Positions 49,013 to 60,345 of a stretch of DNA of 64,000 nt are shown here, piece by piece (within the stretch, counting starts at the first letter, position 1; the number at the start of each line of letters is the position of its first letter). The translations under genes and the position numbers were made by a program. Source of the DNA: Homoserinibacter gongjuensis (GTDB lineage Bacteria; Actinomycetota; Actinomycetes; Actinomycetales; Microbacteriaceae); NCBI RefSeq assembly GCF_030161875.1, contig NZ_BSVA01000001.1, positions 2,790,001-2,854,000 of the forward strand, given 5' to 3'. Below the pieces are notes generated by a model. That model searched no databases. It saw only the letters and a list, made by a program, of their open reading frames with translations, and was not told where the DNA came from.

Positions 49013-50196
49013 ATGAAGGTCCTCATCGTCGGCGCGGGGATCGCCGGGCCCACTGCGGCGTTCTGGCTCGCGAGGTCGGGCCACGAGGTCACCATCGTCG
49101 AGCACTCCCCGCGCTGCGCACCGGTGGGTATCTGATCGATTTCTGGGGTGCCGGCTTCGACGTCGCCGAGCGCATGGGCATCGTTCCCGCGTTGCGCGAG
49201 CGTGGCTACGTCTTCACCGAGGCGCGGGCGGTCGACCGGAAAGGGCACCGCATCGCCTCCTTCGATCCGAGCACGGTCGTCGAGTCGAACACGCGCTACC
49301 TCTCGATCCTGCGCACCGACCTCGCCGAGGTGATCTACGGCGCCCTCGCGGGCGAGGTGGAACTCATCCTGGACGACACCGTGAGTGCGCTCGACGACGA
49401 CGATCGCCAGGTGCGAGTCACCTTCGAGAAGGGCGACATCCGCGATTTCGACCTCGTGATCGGCGCCGACGGCCTGCACTCGCGGGTGCGCCGGCTGGCT
49501 TTCGGCGCAGACGAGCGGTACGAGGACTACCTCGGCATGGTGGTCGCCGCCGTCGAGCTCGACGCCTACCCGATCCGCGACGAGCTGGTCGCGATGCTGC
49601 ACGCGGACGTCGGGTTCCAAGCGGTGCGGCTGTCGTTCCGCGACGATGCGACGCTGTGCCTGTTCTCGTTGCGCCACGAGGGCGAGGTGCCGACCGAGCG
49701 CGCCGATCAGGAGGCCCTGCTGCGGGCACGGCTCGCCGGCGCGGGCTGGGAGGTGCCGCTCATGCTCGAACTGATGGCGGGAGCGAAGAACTTCTACTTC
49801 GACTCCGTCAGCCAGATCCGGATGCCCAGCTGGTCGTCGGGTCGCATCGCGCTCGTCGGGGACGCCGGCGCCTGCCCGTCGTTCCTGGCCGGGCAGGGTT
49901 CCGCGCTCGCCATGGTGGAGGCGTACACGCTCGCAGCCGAGCTCGCTGCCACGCACGATCACCGCCAGGCTTTCGCCCGCTCCCACGACCGGCTCGCACG
50001 GCTGGTCCTGTCCAAGCAGGACGGCGCCCGGGCACTCGGGGTGGCGTTCGCACCCCGGAACCGATTCCAGCTCCTCGTGCGAAACACCACCATGCGGATG
50101 CTGGGGTTGCCGAAGGTCGCCGACCTCGCTCTGGGCAGGAGCTTCCACGACCGCGTCGAGCTGCCGCCGTTCCCCGCGCGGAATCCGGCACACTGA
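49013..50196 (+). CDS. FAD-dependent aromatic monooxygenase (one apparent frameshift)
   Basis: About 394-residue group A flavoprotein hydroxylase (PHBH/TetX-like). Dinucleotide motif KVLIVGAGIAGPTAAFWLAR starts at residue 2, the DG motif is LVIGADGLHSRVRRLAFG, and the second FAD motif ALVGDAGACPSFLAGQGSAL. A C is missing near 49115 (EHSPALRTGGYLIDFWG expected). RBS GGAGGT at 49001-49006 is strong. It forms an operon with the TetR gene four bases downstream and shares its operator, the usual layout for an inducible detoxification or antibiotic-modifying enzyme. Substrate not determinable. Confidence 0.9.
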
Positions 50197-50200
50197 GGGC

Positions 50201-50842
50201 ATGGTCCGACCGCGCTTCGCCAAGCTGCCCGTCCACCAGCAGCAGACGATCGTGCAGGCCGCGCTGGACGAGTTCGCGGCGCACGGATTCCGCGACGCCT
50301 CGCTCAATCGGATCATCGAGACCGCGGGTATCTCCAAGGGGTCGCTGTACTACTACTTCGACGACAAGTCGGACCTCTTCGCCTATGTCGCGCAGGCTGG
50401 CCTGGGCGGGCTCTTCGAGAAGGTCGGACCGTTGCCCCCGCTGGACGCCGGGGACGCCGACACCTTCTGGTCGGTTGTGGAGGACTACTACCTGCGGCTC
50501 ACACGGGCGCTGCAGGCATCCCCGCAGGTGGCGGCGCTTCTGCGCGGCTGGTCGGCAGCGGCGAAGGACCCCGAGTTCCAGCGGGCGACCGGCGAGCTCG
50601 AGGAGGCATCCCTCCCCTGGATCGCGCAGGCGCTCGCGGCCGGCCAGCGCGTCGGCGCGGTGCGCGCCGACCTCCCCGACTCCTTGCTCATCGCCGTGAC
50701 GCTCGGCATCGGCGAAGCGATGGATGTCTGGCTGCTCGCCCAGGAGCCCCACGACGACGCGCTGCCCGACGTGATCGCCGCGCTCGTCGACATGCTCCGG
50801 CGGGCTGTCGGCCCTGGTGCTGCGAGCGGCGCTCCCGGCTAG
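50201..50842 (+). CDS. TetR-family regulator of the monooxygenase operon
   Basis: 213 residues. HTH: TIVQAALDEFAAHGFRDASL, NRIIETAGISKGSLYYYFDD, KSDLFAYV. The C-terminal ligand domain is all-helical (FWSVVEDYYLRLTRALQA). It starts four bases after the monooxygenase stop and is thus expressed from the same TAGACC-type operator, giving negative feedback (inference). Confidence 0.93.
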   Translation: MVRPRFAKLPVHQQQTIVQAALDEFAAHGFRDASLNRIIETAGISKGSLYYYFDDKSDLFAYVAQAGLGGLFEKVGPLPPLDAGDADTFWSVVEDYYLRLTRALQASPQVAALLRGWSAAAKDPEFQRATGELEEASLPWIAQALAAGQRVGAVRADLPDSLLIAVTLGIGEAMDVWLLAQEPHDDALPDVIAALVDMLRRAVGPGAASGAPG

Positions 50843-50879
50843 GATCGAGCTCTCAACTCTCGAGGAAAGACCACCACCC

Positions 50880-51887
50880 GTGACCGACGTTCATCCTCCC
50901 GTTCCTCCCCTCGATCCGCTCGCATCGGGGATGCCCGCGGCACCGGCGGCGCCCGTCCCGCCTATCGCCCCCGCGCCCGCTGCGCCGGGCGCCACCATGG
51001 GCCCCGTCCCCGCTCCCCGGCGCGCCGCCGTCCGGTCGGCCTCATCGTCACGGTGTCTCTTCTCAGCCTGCTGCTGGCCACCGCGATCGCCGCCTTCGTC
51101 TGGTACTTCCTGCAGCTGCAGGATGCCAACGCCACCATCCGCGAGCAACAGCGCGAGCTCGAGGAGCAGCGCGACCTCATCGACAAGAAGGAGACCTTCG
51201 GCGCCGCCATGGAGGGGCTGCTCGACGAGGTCGGCCGGTACGAGGGCGTGCCCCTCGCGAGTCTCATCCCCTGGGATCGCTACGAGCTTCTCGCGTCGCA
51301 GTCCTGGGCGCGCCGCTGGGATGCGACGGCGCTCGACGCGAGCATCGCCTCGGTGGAGAAGGAGCGCGAGCAACTTGTCACCCAACGTGAGAGCGCCGAA
51401 CAGCAGGCCGCGAGCAACGCATCCGGGTCCGTCTACGAGGCCACGCTCGACAGCCTCGGCGCGGGATACGTCACCTGGGTGCTCGAAGACGCCGACACGT
51501 TCTGCAACAGCGACGTGCTCGCCTGCGTCGACAGCGAGAACCCTCGTCGTGCACGTCGACGCCGCCGACGACGGCCTCGAGTACACGAACGACTGGCTGC
51601 GCACGGGCATCGCCTATCACGAGTTCGCCCACGTGCTGCAGTTCACCAACCCGGAACCCACCGAGGCGGCGCTGGTCTCGTTCGACGGCGACGTCGAGAC
51701 GATGGCCGACTGCTTCGCTCTCACCTACCTCGACGGCTGGACGCTCCACCACACGATCTGGGTCAGCAGCTACCAGTACTGGGAGGTCGACGTCGGCTAC
51801 GGCTACACCTGCACCGACGCGCAGCGCCAGGTGGTGCGCGACTGGTACGGACAGCTCGGCGTCCATGCACGCCAGATCAGCGTCTGA
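50880..51887 (+). CDS. Membrane-anchored HExxH protein with Pro/Ala-rich N-terminus and coiled coil (two apparent frameshifts)
   Basis: About 335 residues from GTG 50880 (AGGAAAG upstream). Layers in order: a cytoplasmic Pro/Ala-rich tail (residues 1-55); one membrane helix (SLLSLLLATAIAAFVWYFLQ) reached after a missing base near 51023; a coiled coil (TIREQQRELEEQRDLIDKKE); a variable middle; then, after another shift near 51543, an extracytoplasmic domain with YHEFAHVLQF. HExxH is followed about 25 residues later by a Glu (VETMADCF), a zincin-like arrangement (gluzincin-type third ligand possible). I do not recognise the family by name. Protease activity is inferred only from the motif. Confidence 0.72.
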   Translation: MTDVHPPVPPLDPLASGMPAAPAAPVPPIAPAPAAPGATMGPVPAPRRAAVRSASSSRCLFSACCWPPRSPPSSGTSCSCRMPTPPSASNSASSRSSATSSTRRRPSAPPWRGCSTRSAGTRACPSRVSSPGIATSFSRRSPGRAAGMRRRSTRASPRWRRSASNLSPNVRAPNSRPRATHPGPSTRPRSTASARDTSPGCSKTPTRSATATCSPASTARTLVVHVDAADDGLEYTNDWLRTGIAYHEFAHVLQFTNPEPTEAALVSFDGDVETMADCFALTYLDGWTLHHTIWVSSYQYWEVDVGYGYTCTDAQRQVVRDWYGQLGVHARQISV

Positions 51888-51903
51888 CCCGCGCGCGCGG
51901 GGA

Positions 51904-51909
51904 TAGCAT
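51904..51909 (+). promoter_or_regulatory. -10 hexamer TAGCAT for the alditol oxidase
   Basis: TAGCAT seven bases before ATG 51917. Confidence 0.45.
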
Positions 51910-51916
51910 CGAGGCG

Positions 51917-53180
51917 ATGGATCGCGTGCGCAACTGGGCCGGTAACCTCACGTTCGGCACCGACCGGGTGGTCACGCCGCGCACCGTCGACGAGGTGCAG
52001 TCTCTCGTGGCGGATGCCGGACCCGGTTCCCTGCGCCCGCTCGGCACGCGGCATTCCTTCTCGCCCGTCGCCGACACCACAGGCGTGCTCCTGGCGTCGG
52101 CCGGATTCGCCGACGCCGGCGACATCCGCATCGCCGACGACCGCGCGAGCGTCTCCACCCCGTCCGGCCTCCGCTACGGCGAACTCGCGCGCGCGCTCGA
52201 GGCGAGCGATCTCGCGCTCGCGAACCTCGCATCCCTCCCCCACATCTCGGTCGCGGGCGCCGTCGCCACCGGCACGCACGGCTCGGGCGTTCGCAACGGG
52301 TCGCTCGCGACCGCGGTGCGCAGCATCGAGTTCGTCGACGGCACGGGCGAGCTCGTCACGCTGCGGCGCGGCGAACCCGACTTCGCGGGGGCCGTGGTCG
52401 CGCTCGGGGCGCTCGGCTTCGTGACACGGCTCGAGCTCGACGTCCAGCCGACCTTCGCCGTCGCACAGACCGTCTACCGCGAGCTGCCGCTCGTCGCTGT
52501 GCTCGACTCCTTCGACGAGCTCACCTCGCTCGGCTACAGCGTGAGCCTCTTCACCACTTGGAACGATCCCGACACCATCGACCAGCTGTGGCTCAAGCGA
52601 CGCGTCGACCGCGACGCGGAGGCTCCCGAGCGGGTGCTCGGCGCGCTCCTCCCCCACCGCGATGCATCCGATCGCCGGCGTGGATCCCGTGCACTGCACC
52701 GAGCAGCTCGGCGTGCCCGGGCCGTGGCTCGACCGCCTCCCCCACTTCCGCCTCGAGTTCACCCCGTCCAACGGCGACGAGCTCCAGACCGAGTACCTCG
52801 TGCCGCGCGCGATGGCCCTCGACGCCCTGCGCGCCGTGCGGTCGCTCGCCTCACGGATCCGCCCACTGCTCCAGGTGACCGAGGTGCGCGAGGTCGCCGC
52901 CGACGAGCTGTGGCTCTCGGGCGCCTACGCGAGCGACGTCGTCGCCCTGCATTTCACGTGGCGCCCCGAGGAGCGCGCCGTCGACGCCCTGCTGCCCGAG
53001 CTCGAGCACCGCCTGTTGCCCCTCGGTGCTCGCCCGCACTGGGGCAAGCGCTTCGCCGCGGATGCCGCGGCGCTCGAACCGCTCTACCCGCGGTTGGCCG
53101 ACTTCCGCGCCCTCGCGCGTCGCCACGACCCGCGCGGTGTCTTCGTCAACGACTACCTGCGCGCCAAGCTCGGACTCTGA
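51917..53180 (+). CDS. Alditol oxidase-like FAD enzyme (AldO/xylitol oxidase family; one apparent frameshift)
   Basis: About 421-residue vanillyl-alcohol-oxidase-fold flavoprotein. It closely follows Streptomyces AldO: NWAGNLTFGTDRVVTPRTVD at the start, LGTRHSFSPVADT (the His is the covalent FAD attachment site), ASLPHISVAGAVATGTHGSG, and YSVSLFTTWNDP with LWLKRR. After a missing C near 52655 come MHPIAGVDPVHCTEQLGVPG, RLPHFRLEFTPSNGDELQTE and RPHWGKRFAAD. AldO oxidises terminal hydroxyls of sugar alcohols to aldehydes with release of H2O2. Substrate here is inferred. No signal peptide. Confidence 0.88.
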
Positions 53181-53193
53181 GCTGAGCTCCGGA

Positions 53194-53199
53194 TACCGT
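53194..53199 (+). promoter_or_regulatory. -10 hexamer TACCGT for the hypothetical gene at 53206
   Basis: TACCGT, six-base gap TGAGGC, ATG 53206. Confidence 0.45.
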
Positions 53200-53205
53200 T
53201 GAGGC

Positions 53206-53538
53206 ATGCCCCAGCAGGAGATCGTCGACGCCATCCTCGCGAACGCGCGCACCGCCCACGAACGGGGCGACACGCTGCTGCAGCTCACGATCGAGTCGGG
53301 GCGTCTGACGGGAGCCCAGTCGTCGTGGGGTTCGTCCGAGAACCTCACGATGAGCGATCCGGAGGTGGGCTGGTTGCTGGGCCACGTCGAGGCGATCGGG
53401 TGGCGGCTCGAGCACGCCTCGCACGTGTTCGTCGAGACCGGATCGTCGAGCTCCGCGCGGCTGCTGTCGACGGGCGAGGGCACGGTGACGCGCGGCGAGA
53501 TCCTCGGGTACTACGTGCTCCGGCGCACCGCCGACTGA
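53206..53538 (+). CDS. Conserved hypothetical protein, 110 aa
   Basis: I do not recognise a named domain. The protein starts PQQEIVDAILANARTAHERG, has a central strand-rich part (LLQLTIESGRLTGAQSSWGS), then VGWLLGHVEAIGWRLEHASH and a C-terminal EILGYYVLRRTAD. No signal peptide or membrane helix. The pattern (short helix, beta strands, conserved GWRLEHASHVF) resembles small actinobacterial proteins of unknown function. A leaderless-type promoter precedes it, and it converges on nadE with a ten-base gap. Confidence 0.75.
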   Translation: MPQQEIVDAILANARTAHERGDTLLQLTIESGRLTGAQSSWGSSENLTMSDPEVGWLLGHVEAIGWRLEHASHVFVETGSSSSARLLSTGEGTVTRGEILGYYVLRRTAD

Positions 53539-53548
53539 GCATCCGTCC

Positions 53549-54373
53549 TCAGCCGCGCCACCAGGCGTCCTCGGGCCCGACCGGCACGGTGCGCTTGTGC
53601 GCCGTCGCCCGGTACCGCGCCTCGAGCGCAGCGGCCGCCGCGTCGTCGATGTCGCGCCCCTCGAGGTAGTCGTCGATCTGCTCGTAGCTGAGCCCGAGTT
53701 CCGCCTCGTCTGTCTGACCGGGCTTGCCGTCGAGCAGATCGGCAGTCGGCGGCTTCTCGTAGAGCCGCGCGGGCGCGCCGAGCTGCATGAGCAACGCCCG
53801 CCCCTGCCGCTTCGTCAGCCCGTTGAGCGGCAACACGTCGGCACCCCCGTCGCCGTACTTCGTGAAGAACCCCGTGATGGCCTCGGCCGCGTGATCCGTG
53901 CCCACCACGAGCGCGCCCCGCTCCCCCGCGATCGCATACTGCGCCACCATCCGGATGCGGGCCTTGACGTTGCCCTTCGTGTAGTCGAGGAGCGGCTGGC
54001 CCGCGGCCCGTTCGTACTCGGCGGCGACGCCGTCGACGCCGGCCGCGATGTCGAAATCGATCACGCGGTCGGGCCGGATGAAGTCGAGAGCGAGTTGGGC
54101 ATCCGCCTCGTCCGCCTGCCGGTGGTACGGCAAGCGCACAGCCGTGAACTCGGCCTCGCCGCCCTCGGTGCGGATCCGCTCGACGGCGAGTTGCGCGAGT
54201 CGCCCGGCGAGCGACGAATCCTGCCCACCGGAGATGCCGAGCACGAGGCCGCGCGCACCCGTCGAGCGCAGGTAGTCGACGAGGAAGCCGACACGTCGTG
54301 CGATCTCACCGGCGGGGTCGATCTCCGGCTTCGCACCGAGCGTCTCGATGATCTCCCGTTGCAGTTCCCGCAT
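53549..54373 (-). CDS. nadE: Ammonia-dependent NAD+ synthetase NadE
   Basis: Last step of NAD synthesis: amidates deamido-NAD with ammonia. 274 residues, the short bacterial form without a glutaminase domain. ATP PP-loop [20 protein letters not shown] near residues 43-62, [56 protein letters not shown] and [20 protein letters not shown] are diagnostic. RBS GAGAGGA upstream. Confidence 0.97.
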   Translation of the reverse strand: MRELQREIIETLGAKPEIDPAGEIARRVGFLVDYLRSTGARGLVLGISGGQDSSLAGRLAQLAVERIRTEGGEAEFTAVRLPYHRQADEADAQLALDFIRPDRVIDFDIAAGVDGVAAEYERAAGQPLLDYTKGNVKARIRMVAQYAIAGERGALVVGTDHAAEAITGFFTKYGDGGADVLPLNGLTKRQGRALLMQLGAPARLYEKPPTADLLDGKPGQTDEAELGLSYEQIDDYLEGRDIDDAAAAALEARYRATAHKRTVPVGPEDAWWRG

Positions 54374-54439
54374 GGCCGCATCCTCTCGTCCGGTGAGGTG
54401 CCAGCCTATGCCGCGGATGTTACAGACGGATGGCGTGCC

Positions 54440-55894
<1,455 letters not shown>

Positions 55895-55962
55895 GGGCGC
55901 GCGCGACACCGCCCGAGACCTCACGCGCAGCCCGCACTGCCGCGTTTGCGGCGCCCCGCCGC

Positions 55963-55968
55963 TACCAT
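55963..55968 (+). promoter_or_regulatory. -10 hexamer TACCAT for the ROK regulator
   Basis: TACCAT, six-base gap GAACGC, ATG 55975; leaderless-type start in the gap divergent from argG. Confidence 0.5.
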
Positions 55969-55974
55969 GAACGC

Positions 55975-57179
55975 ATGGCGGACCAACGGCGCACCCCGGG
56001 GTCGCAGACGTCTCTGCGCGAGGCGAATCGCGGCCGCATCGTCGACGCCGTCAAGAAGCACGGGGGCTCACGCAGGTCGAGCTCGCGGGCGCGACGGGCC
56101 TCTCCCCCGCCACCGTCTCCAACATCGTCAAGGAGCTCTCCGAATCGGGCGTGCTCAGCACCTCGAAATCGATGCGATCCGGCCGCCGCGCCCAATACGT
56201 CACGCTCGCGCACGCCTCGGGGCTGGTGTGCGGCATCCACTTCTCCCAACGGCAGCTGCGCGTGGCGCTCGCCGACGCGAGCCTCACCGTGGTCTCCGAG
56301 CACGAGATGCCGCTCGCGCGCGATCACCGCTCCGACAACGAGATCCGTCGCGTCGGCATGCTCCTCGCCGACATGCTCGAGACCGTGTCGGCAGATCGCG
56401 ACGAGTTGCTCGCCGTGGGTGTCGCCATCTCGGCGCCGATGGATGCCGCAAGCGGCATGGTCGCGCGCCCCGGCATCATGCGGGGGTGGGAGGGCATCCC
56501 GATCGGGGAGGCCGTCGAGCGCACCTTGCGGGTGCCCGTGGTGGTCGACAACTCCTCGAACCTGTCCGCCCTCGCGGAGCATCGCCTGGGGGCGCTGCGC
56601 GGGCAGAGCGACGCCATGTTCATCGAGGTGAGCGACGGGATCGGCGCCGGCCTCATGGTCGGCGGACGCGGGTACCGCGGCGCGAGCGGCAGCGCGGGCG
56701 AGTTCGGCCACACCGTGATCGTCGAGAACGGCCCGCTGTGCCGCTGCGGCAACCTCGGATGCCTCGAGGCGATCGCGGGAGGAGACGCCATCGTCGAGGG
56801 GCTCAAGACCCGCTATTCGGGGCTCAAGCTCGGCGACGTCATCGTGCGGGCCATGGCCGGCGACGATGTCTGCATCCGCGCCATCGCCGAGGCCGGCGCG
56901 CACATCGGCGTCGCCGCGGCCAATGTCGCAAGCATCTTCGACCCGGCGCGCATCGTCGTCGGCGGACACCTGGCGCGCGCCGGCGAGCTGCTGCTGGGGC
57001 CGGTGCGGCAGGTGGTCGACCGCTCCCTCGCCTCGCGACTCGCCCCGGCTCCCGAGATCGTCGCCGGCCAGCTCGGCGCGCGCGCCGCTCTCATGGGGGC
57101 CCTCAGCCTCGCCACCGATCACAGCAGTGCCTTCCCCGCGGGCGCCACCTCCGTCGACCTCCGCGTGGCTCTCGGGTGA
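55975..57179 (+). CDS. ROK-family sugar regulator (one apparent frameshift)
   Basis: About 401 residues: N-terminal winged HTH (LREANRGRIVDAVKKHGG, then after a missing G near 56068 TGLSPATVSNIVKELSESGV) and a C-terminal ROK domain with the phosphate-binding region (SDGIGAGLMVGGRGYRGASG), AGEFGHTVIVENG and the zinc motif CRCGNLGCLEA (CxCGxxGCxE). Such NagC/XylR-type proteins sense a sugar and control linked transport genes. The substrate-binding protein gene starts five bases after it, so it is probably the regulator of this transporter operon. Confidence 0.92.
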
Positions 57180-57183
57180 GGCG

Positions 57184-58278
57184 ATGAACCGCGCACCCCG
57201 GGCGGTCGCCATCGCGATCGCCGCCGCCTTCACCGCGCTCGCGCTGACCGCGTGCACGAACGGCGTCGGCGGCAGCGAACCGACGGATCCCTCGACGGCG
57301 AAGATCGGGCTGCTGCTGCCGGACTCGGTGACCGCCCGCTACGACGCGGCAGACCGGCCGTACTTCGAAGCACGCATCGCGCAGTTGTGCCCCGACTGCG
57401 AGGTGCTCTACGGCAACGCGGATGGCGACACCGCGAAGCAGCAGCAGCAGGCGGAGTCGATGCTCACCCAGGGCGTGAGCGTGCTCGTGCTCGACCCCTA
57501 CGACGGCAAGGCCGCCGCCTCGATCGTCGGTCTCGCGACGGCGCGCGGTGTGCCCGTCATCTCCTACGACCGCCTCATCGACAGCCCCGACCTGGCCTAC
57601 TACATCTCCTTCGACAACGAGCTCGTGGGACGCCTTCAGGCACAGGCGCTCGTCGATCGGCTGACGCAACTCGGCGTCGACCCGAGTGACGGCGGCATCC
57701 TCATGGTCAACGGCGCCCCCACCGACAACAACGCCTCGCAGTTCAAGGCGGGGGCGCACGCCGTGATCGACGCGAGCGGCTACGAGGTGCTCGCCGAGTT
57801 CGACACCCCGGGTTGGGATCCCGCCAAGGCGCAGGACTGGGTCGCGGGGCAGATCACCCGGTTCGGCTCGCGGATCGTCGGCGTGTACGCCGCGAACGAT
57901 CCCACCGCAGGGGGCGCGATCGCCTCGCTCAAGGCCGCGGGCGTCGATCCCCTTCCGCCCGTGACGGGTCAGGATGCGGAACTCGCGGGCCTGCAGCGCA
58001 TCCTCACCGGCGACCAGTACATGACCGTCTACAAGGCCCTGCGACCGGAGGCCGAACGGGCCGCCGAACTCGCGATCGATCTCGCCAACGGCCGCACCCC
58101 GGATGGCGAGGTGCACACCGAGGTCGACGGCACGAGCATCCCCTCGTTCCTGCTCGAACCCGTCGCGGTCACGCGCGACCGGATCGGCGAGGTCGTGATC
58201 GCCGACGGGTTCTTCACGCTCGCGCAGCTCTGCACCTCCGACTATGCGACGGCGTGCGCGGAAGCAGGGCTCACATGA
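57184..58278 (+). CDS. Sugar ABC transporter substrate-binding lipoprotein (XylF/ChvE-like)
   Basis: 364 residues from ATG 57184. Lipoprotein signal with lipobox ALTAC near residue 24. The mature part matches the pentose/xylose-binding group: KIGLLLPDSVTARYDAADRP, CPDCEVLYGNADGDTAKQQQ, VLVLDPYDGKAAASIV, PVISYDRLIDSPDLAYYISF and VYAANDPTAGGAIASLKAAG. XylF-like specificity (xylose or a related pentose/hexose) is inferred. Coupled to the ATPase gene by ATGA. Confidence 0.92.
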   Translation: MNRAPRAVAIAIAAAFTALALTACTNGVGGSEPTDPSTAKIGLLLPDSVTARYDAADRPYFEARIAQLCPDCEVLYGNADGDTAKQQQQAESMLTQGVSVLVLDPYDGKAAASIVGLATARGVPVISYDRLIDSPDLAYYISFDNELVGRLQAQALVDRLTQLGVDPSDGGILMVNGAPTDNNASQFKAGAHAVIDASGYEVLAEFDTPGWDPAKAQDWVAGQITRFGSRIVGVYAANDPTAGGAIASLKAAGVDPLPPVTGQDAELAGLQRILTGDQYMTVYKALRPEAERAAELAIDLANGRTPDGEVHTEVDGTSIPSFLLEPVAVTRDRIGEVVIADGFFTLAQLCTSDYATACAEAGLT

Positions 58279-59110
58279 GCGTCGAGGCGGTTCCGCCGCT
58301 GCCCGCGAACCCCGGCCCTCCCGACCGGCAGCCCGTGTTGTCGATGCACGGCATCTCGAAGAGCTTCGGGAAGGTGCAGGCGCTCACCGACATCCACCTC
58401 GACATCCACCCCGGCGAGGTCGTCGCGATCGTGGGCGACAACGGGGCAGGTAAGTCGACGCTCGTGAAGATCCTCGCGGGCGTGCATCCGGCCGACGACG
58501 GCGAGATCGAGTTCGACGGCATGCCGGTGTCGATCCCCGACCCCACCGCATCGCGCTCCTCGGGATCGCGACCGTCTTCCAAGACCTTGCGCTGTGCGAC
58601 AACCTCGATGTGGTCGCCAACCTGTTCCTCGGGCGCGAGCTCTCCGGTGCTGCGCTCGACGAGGAGGAGATGGAGAAGCGGGCGTGGGAGATCCTGCGAC
58701 AGCTCTCCGCGCGCATCCCCTCGGTGCGGGTGCCGATCGCCGCGCTGTCGGGCGGCCAGCGGCAGACCGTCGCGATCGCGCGCTCGCTCATCGGCAACCC
58801 GCGCGTCGTCATCCTCGACGAGCCCACGGCCGCGCTCGGGGTCGCCCAGGTCGCCGAGGTGCTCAACCTCATCGAACGGCTGCGCGAACGCGGGCACGCG
58901 GTCGTGCTCATCAGCCACAACATGGCCGACGTGCAGGCGGTCGCCGATCGCATCGTCGTGCTGCGCCTCGGCCGCAACAACGGCGACTTCCTCGCCTCGG
59001 ATGTCGGCTACGAAGACATCATCGCCGCGATCACGGGCGCCACCGAGCATGCCCGCCCCATGCCGGAGCCCGTCTACCCGGCACCCCGACGGATCGGACC
59101 CGCACCATGA
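58275..59110 (+). CDS. Sugar ABC transporter ATP-binding protein, single-domain (one apparent frameshift)
   Basis: About 278 residues with one nucleotide-binding domain, unlike the double-domain XylG/RbsA of E. coli. Walker A VGDNGAGKSTLVKILAG near residues 55-71. A base is missing near 58552, and the frame resumes LLGIATVFQDLALCDNLDVV (Q-loop). Signature LSGGQRQTVAIARSL, Walker B VVILDEPTAALG, switch VLISHNMADVQ. A single-domain ATPase would have to dimerise. ATGA overlap with genes on both sides. Confidence 0.9.
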
Positions 59111-60321
59111 CCGAGACGACCCGGCCCACGGCCGTGCGGTCGCGCATGCCCGCCGTCGTGGACGAGATACGCATCCGCCTCGCCGGCAATCTCGGCTCGA
59201 TCCCCGTCGTCGTCGGCCTCGCGATCATCTGGGGAGTCTTCCAGCTGCTCAACCCGAGCTTCCTCTCGGCCGACAACCTCGTGAACCTCACGCTGCAGTG
59301 CGCCGCCGGCGGCACGATCGCGATCGGCGTCGTGCTGACACTTCTGCTCGGGCAGATCGATCTCTCGGTCGGCTCGGTGTCGGGACTCGCGGCCGCGATC
59401 CTCGGCGTCGGCCTCACCCAGCTCGGGTGGCCGTTACCTGTCGCGATCGGGCTCGCACTGCTCGCGGGCGCCGCGGTCGGCCTGCTCTACGGCGTGCTCT
59501 ACACCCGATTCGGGGTGCCGAGCTTCATCATCACGCTCGCGGGCCTGCTCGGTGTGCTGGGTCTGCAGCTCAAGGTGCTCGACCCGAACGGGTCGATCAA
59601 CATCCCCTACGACTCCCCCATCGTGCTGTTCGCACAGAGCTGGTTCCTGCCGCCGTACGTCGCGTACGCGCTCGCGGCGCTCTGGGCGGGCGGGATGTTC
59701 ACCTCGGCCGTGCTGCGTCAGCGGCGGCGCGAGCGCGCGGGGCTGCCCACCACCTCGCTGGGCTGGCAGGCCGCGAAGGTCGGCGCCCTGCTCGCCCTGT
59801 GCGTCGCGGGCGTCGCCTACCTCGCGACCGACCGCGGCGTCGGCGTGATGTTCGTGTTCTTCATCGTGCTCGTGATCATCGTCGACGTCGTGCTCACCCG
59901 CACCCGCTGGGGACGCGAGGTGTACGCGGTCGGCGGGTCGGTCGAGGCGGCGCGCCGGGCCGGCATCCGCGTCAACCGCGTCTACATCTCGGTCTTCGTG
60001 CTGTGCTCGAGCTTCGCCGTCGTCGGCGGGCTGCTCGCCGCAGGGCGCCTCGCCTCGGTCACCCTGTCATCCGGTGGCGGCGACACCAACCTCAACGCGA
60101 TCGCCGCTGCCGTCATCGGCGGCACGAGCCTGTTCGGCGGACGCGGCTCGGCGTGGAGCGCACTGCTCGGCATCGCGGTCATCCAGTCGATCTCCAACGG
60201 CCTCACGCTGCTGAACCTCGACTCCTCGATCCGCTACATGATCACGGGCGCGGTGCTGCTGCTCGCGGTCATCATCGACTCGCTCGCCCGCAAATCGCGA
60301 GCGGCCCACGGACAGGCCTGA
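59107..60321 (+). CDS. Sugar ABC transporter permease (XylH/RbsC family)
   Basis: 404-residue branched-chain/ribose-type permease with about ten membrane helices. Seen: VNLTLQCAAGGTIAIGVVLT, LGQIDLSVGSVSGLAAAILG (the DLSVG motif), YTRFGVPSFIITLAGLLGVL, GREVYAVGGSVEAARRAGIR (cytoplasmic EAA-like loop) and AIAAAVIGGTSLFGGRGSAW. The long insertion (residues about 195-260) places it with XylH rather than RbsC. Coupled to the ATPase gene. Confidence 0.93.
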   Translation: MTETTRPTAVRSRMPAVVDEIRIRLAGNLGSIPVVVGLAIIWGVFQLLNPSFLSADNLVNLTLQCAAGGTIAIGVVLTLLLGQIDLSVGSVSGLAAAILGVGLTQLGWPLPVAIGLALLAGAAVGLLYGVLYTRFGVPSFIITLAGLLGVLGLQLKVLDPNGSINIPYDSPIVLFAQSWFLPPYVAYALAALWAGGMFTSAVLRQRRRERAGLPTTSLGWQAAKVGALLALCVAGVAYLATDRGVGVMFVFFIVLVIIVDVVLTRTRWGREVYAVGGSVEAARRAGIRVNRVYISVFVLCSSFAVVGGLLAAGRLASVTLSSGGGDTNLNAIAAAVIGGTSLFGGRGSAWSALLGIAVIQSISNGLTLLNLDSSIRYMITGAVLLLAVIIDSLARKSRAAHGQA

Positions 60322-60345
60322 CCCCACTCGCGACAGGAGACCACC

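Noticed and set aside
53206-53538. Hypothetical gene as a regulator of nadE.
   Set aside because: It converges on nadE and has no DNA-binding motif; nothing links the two.
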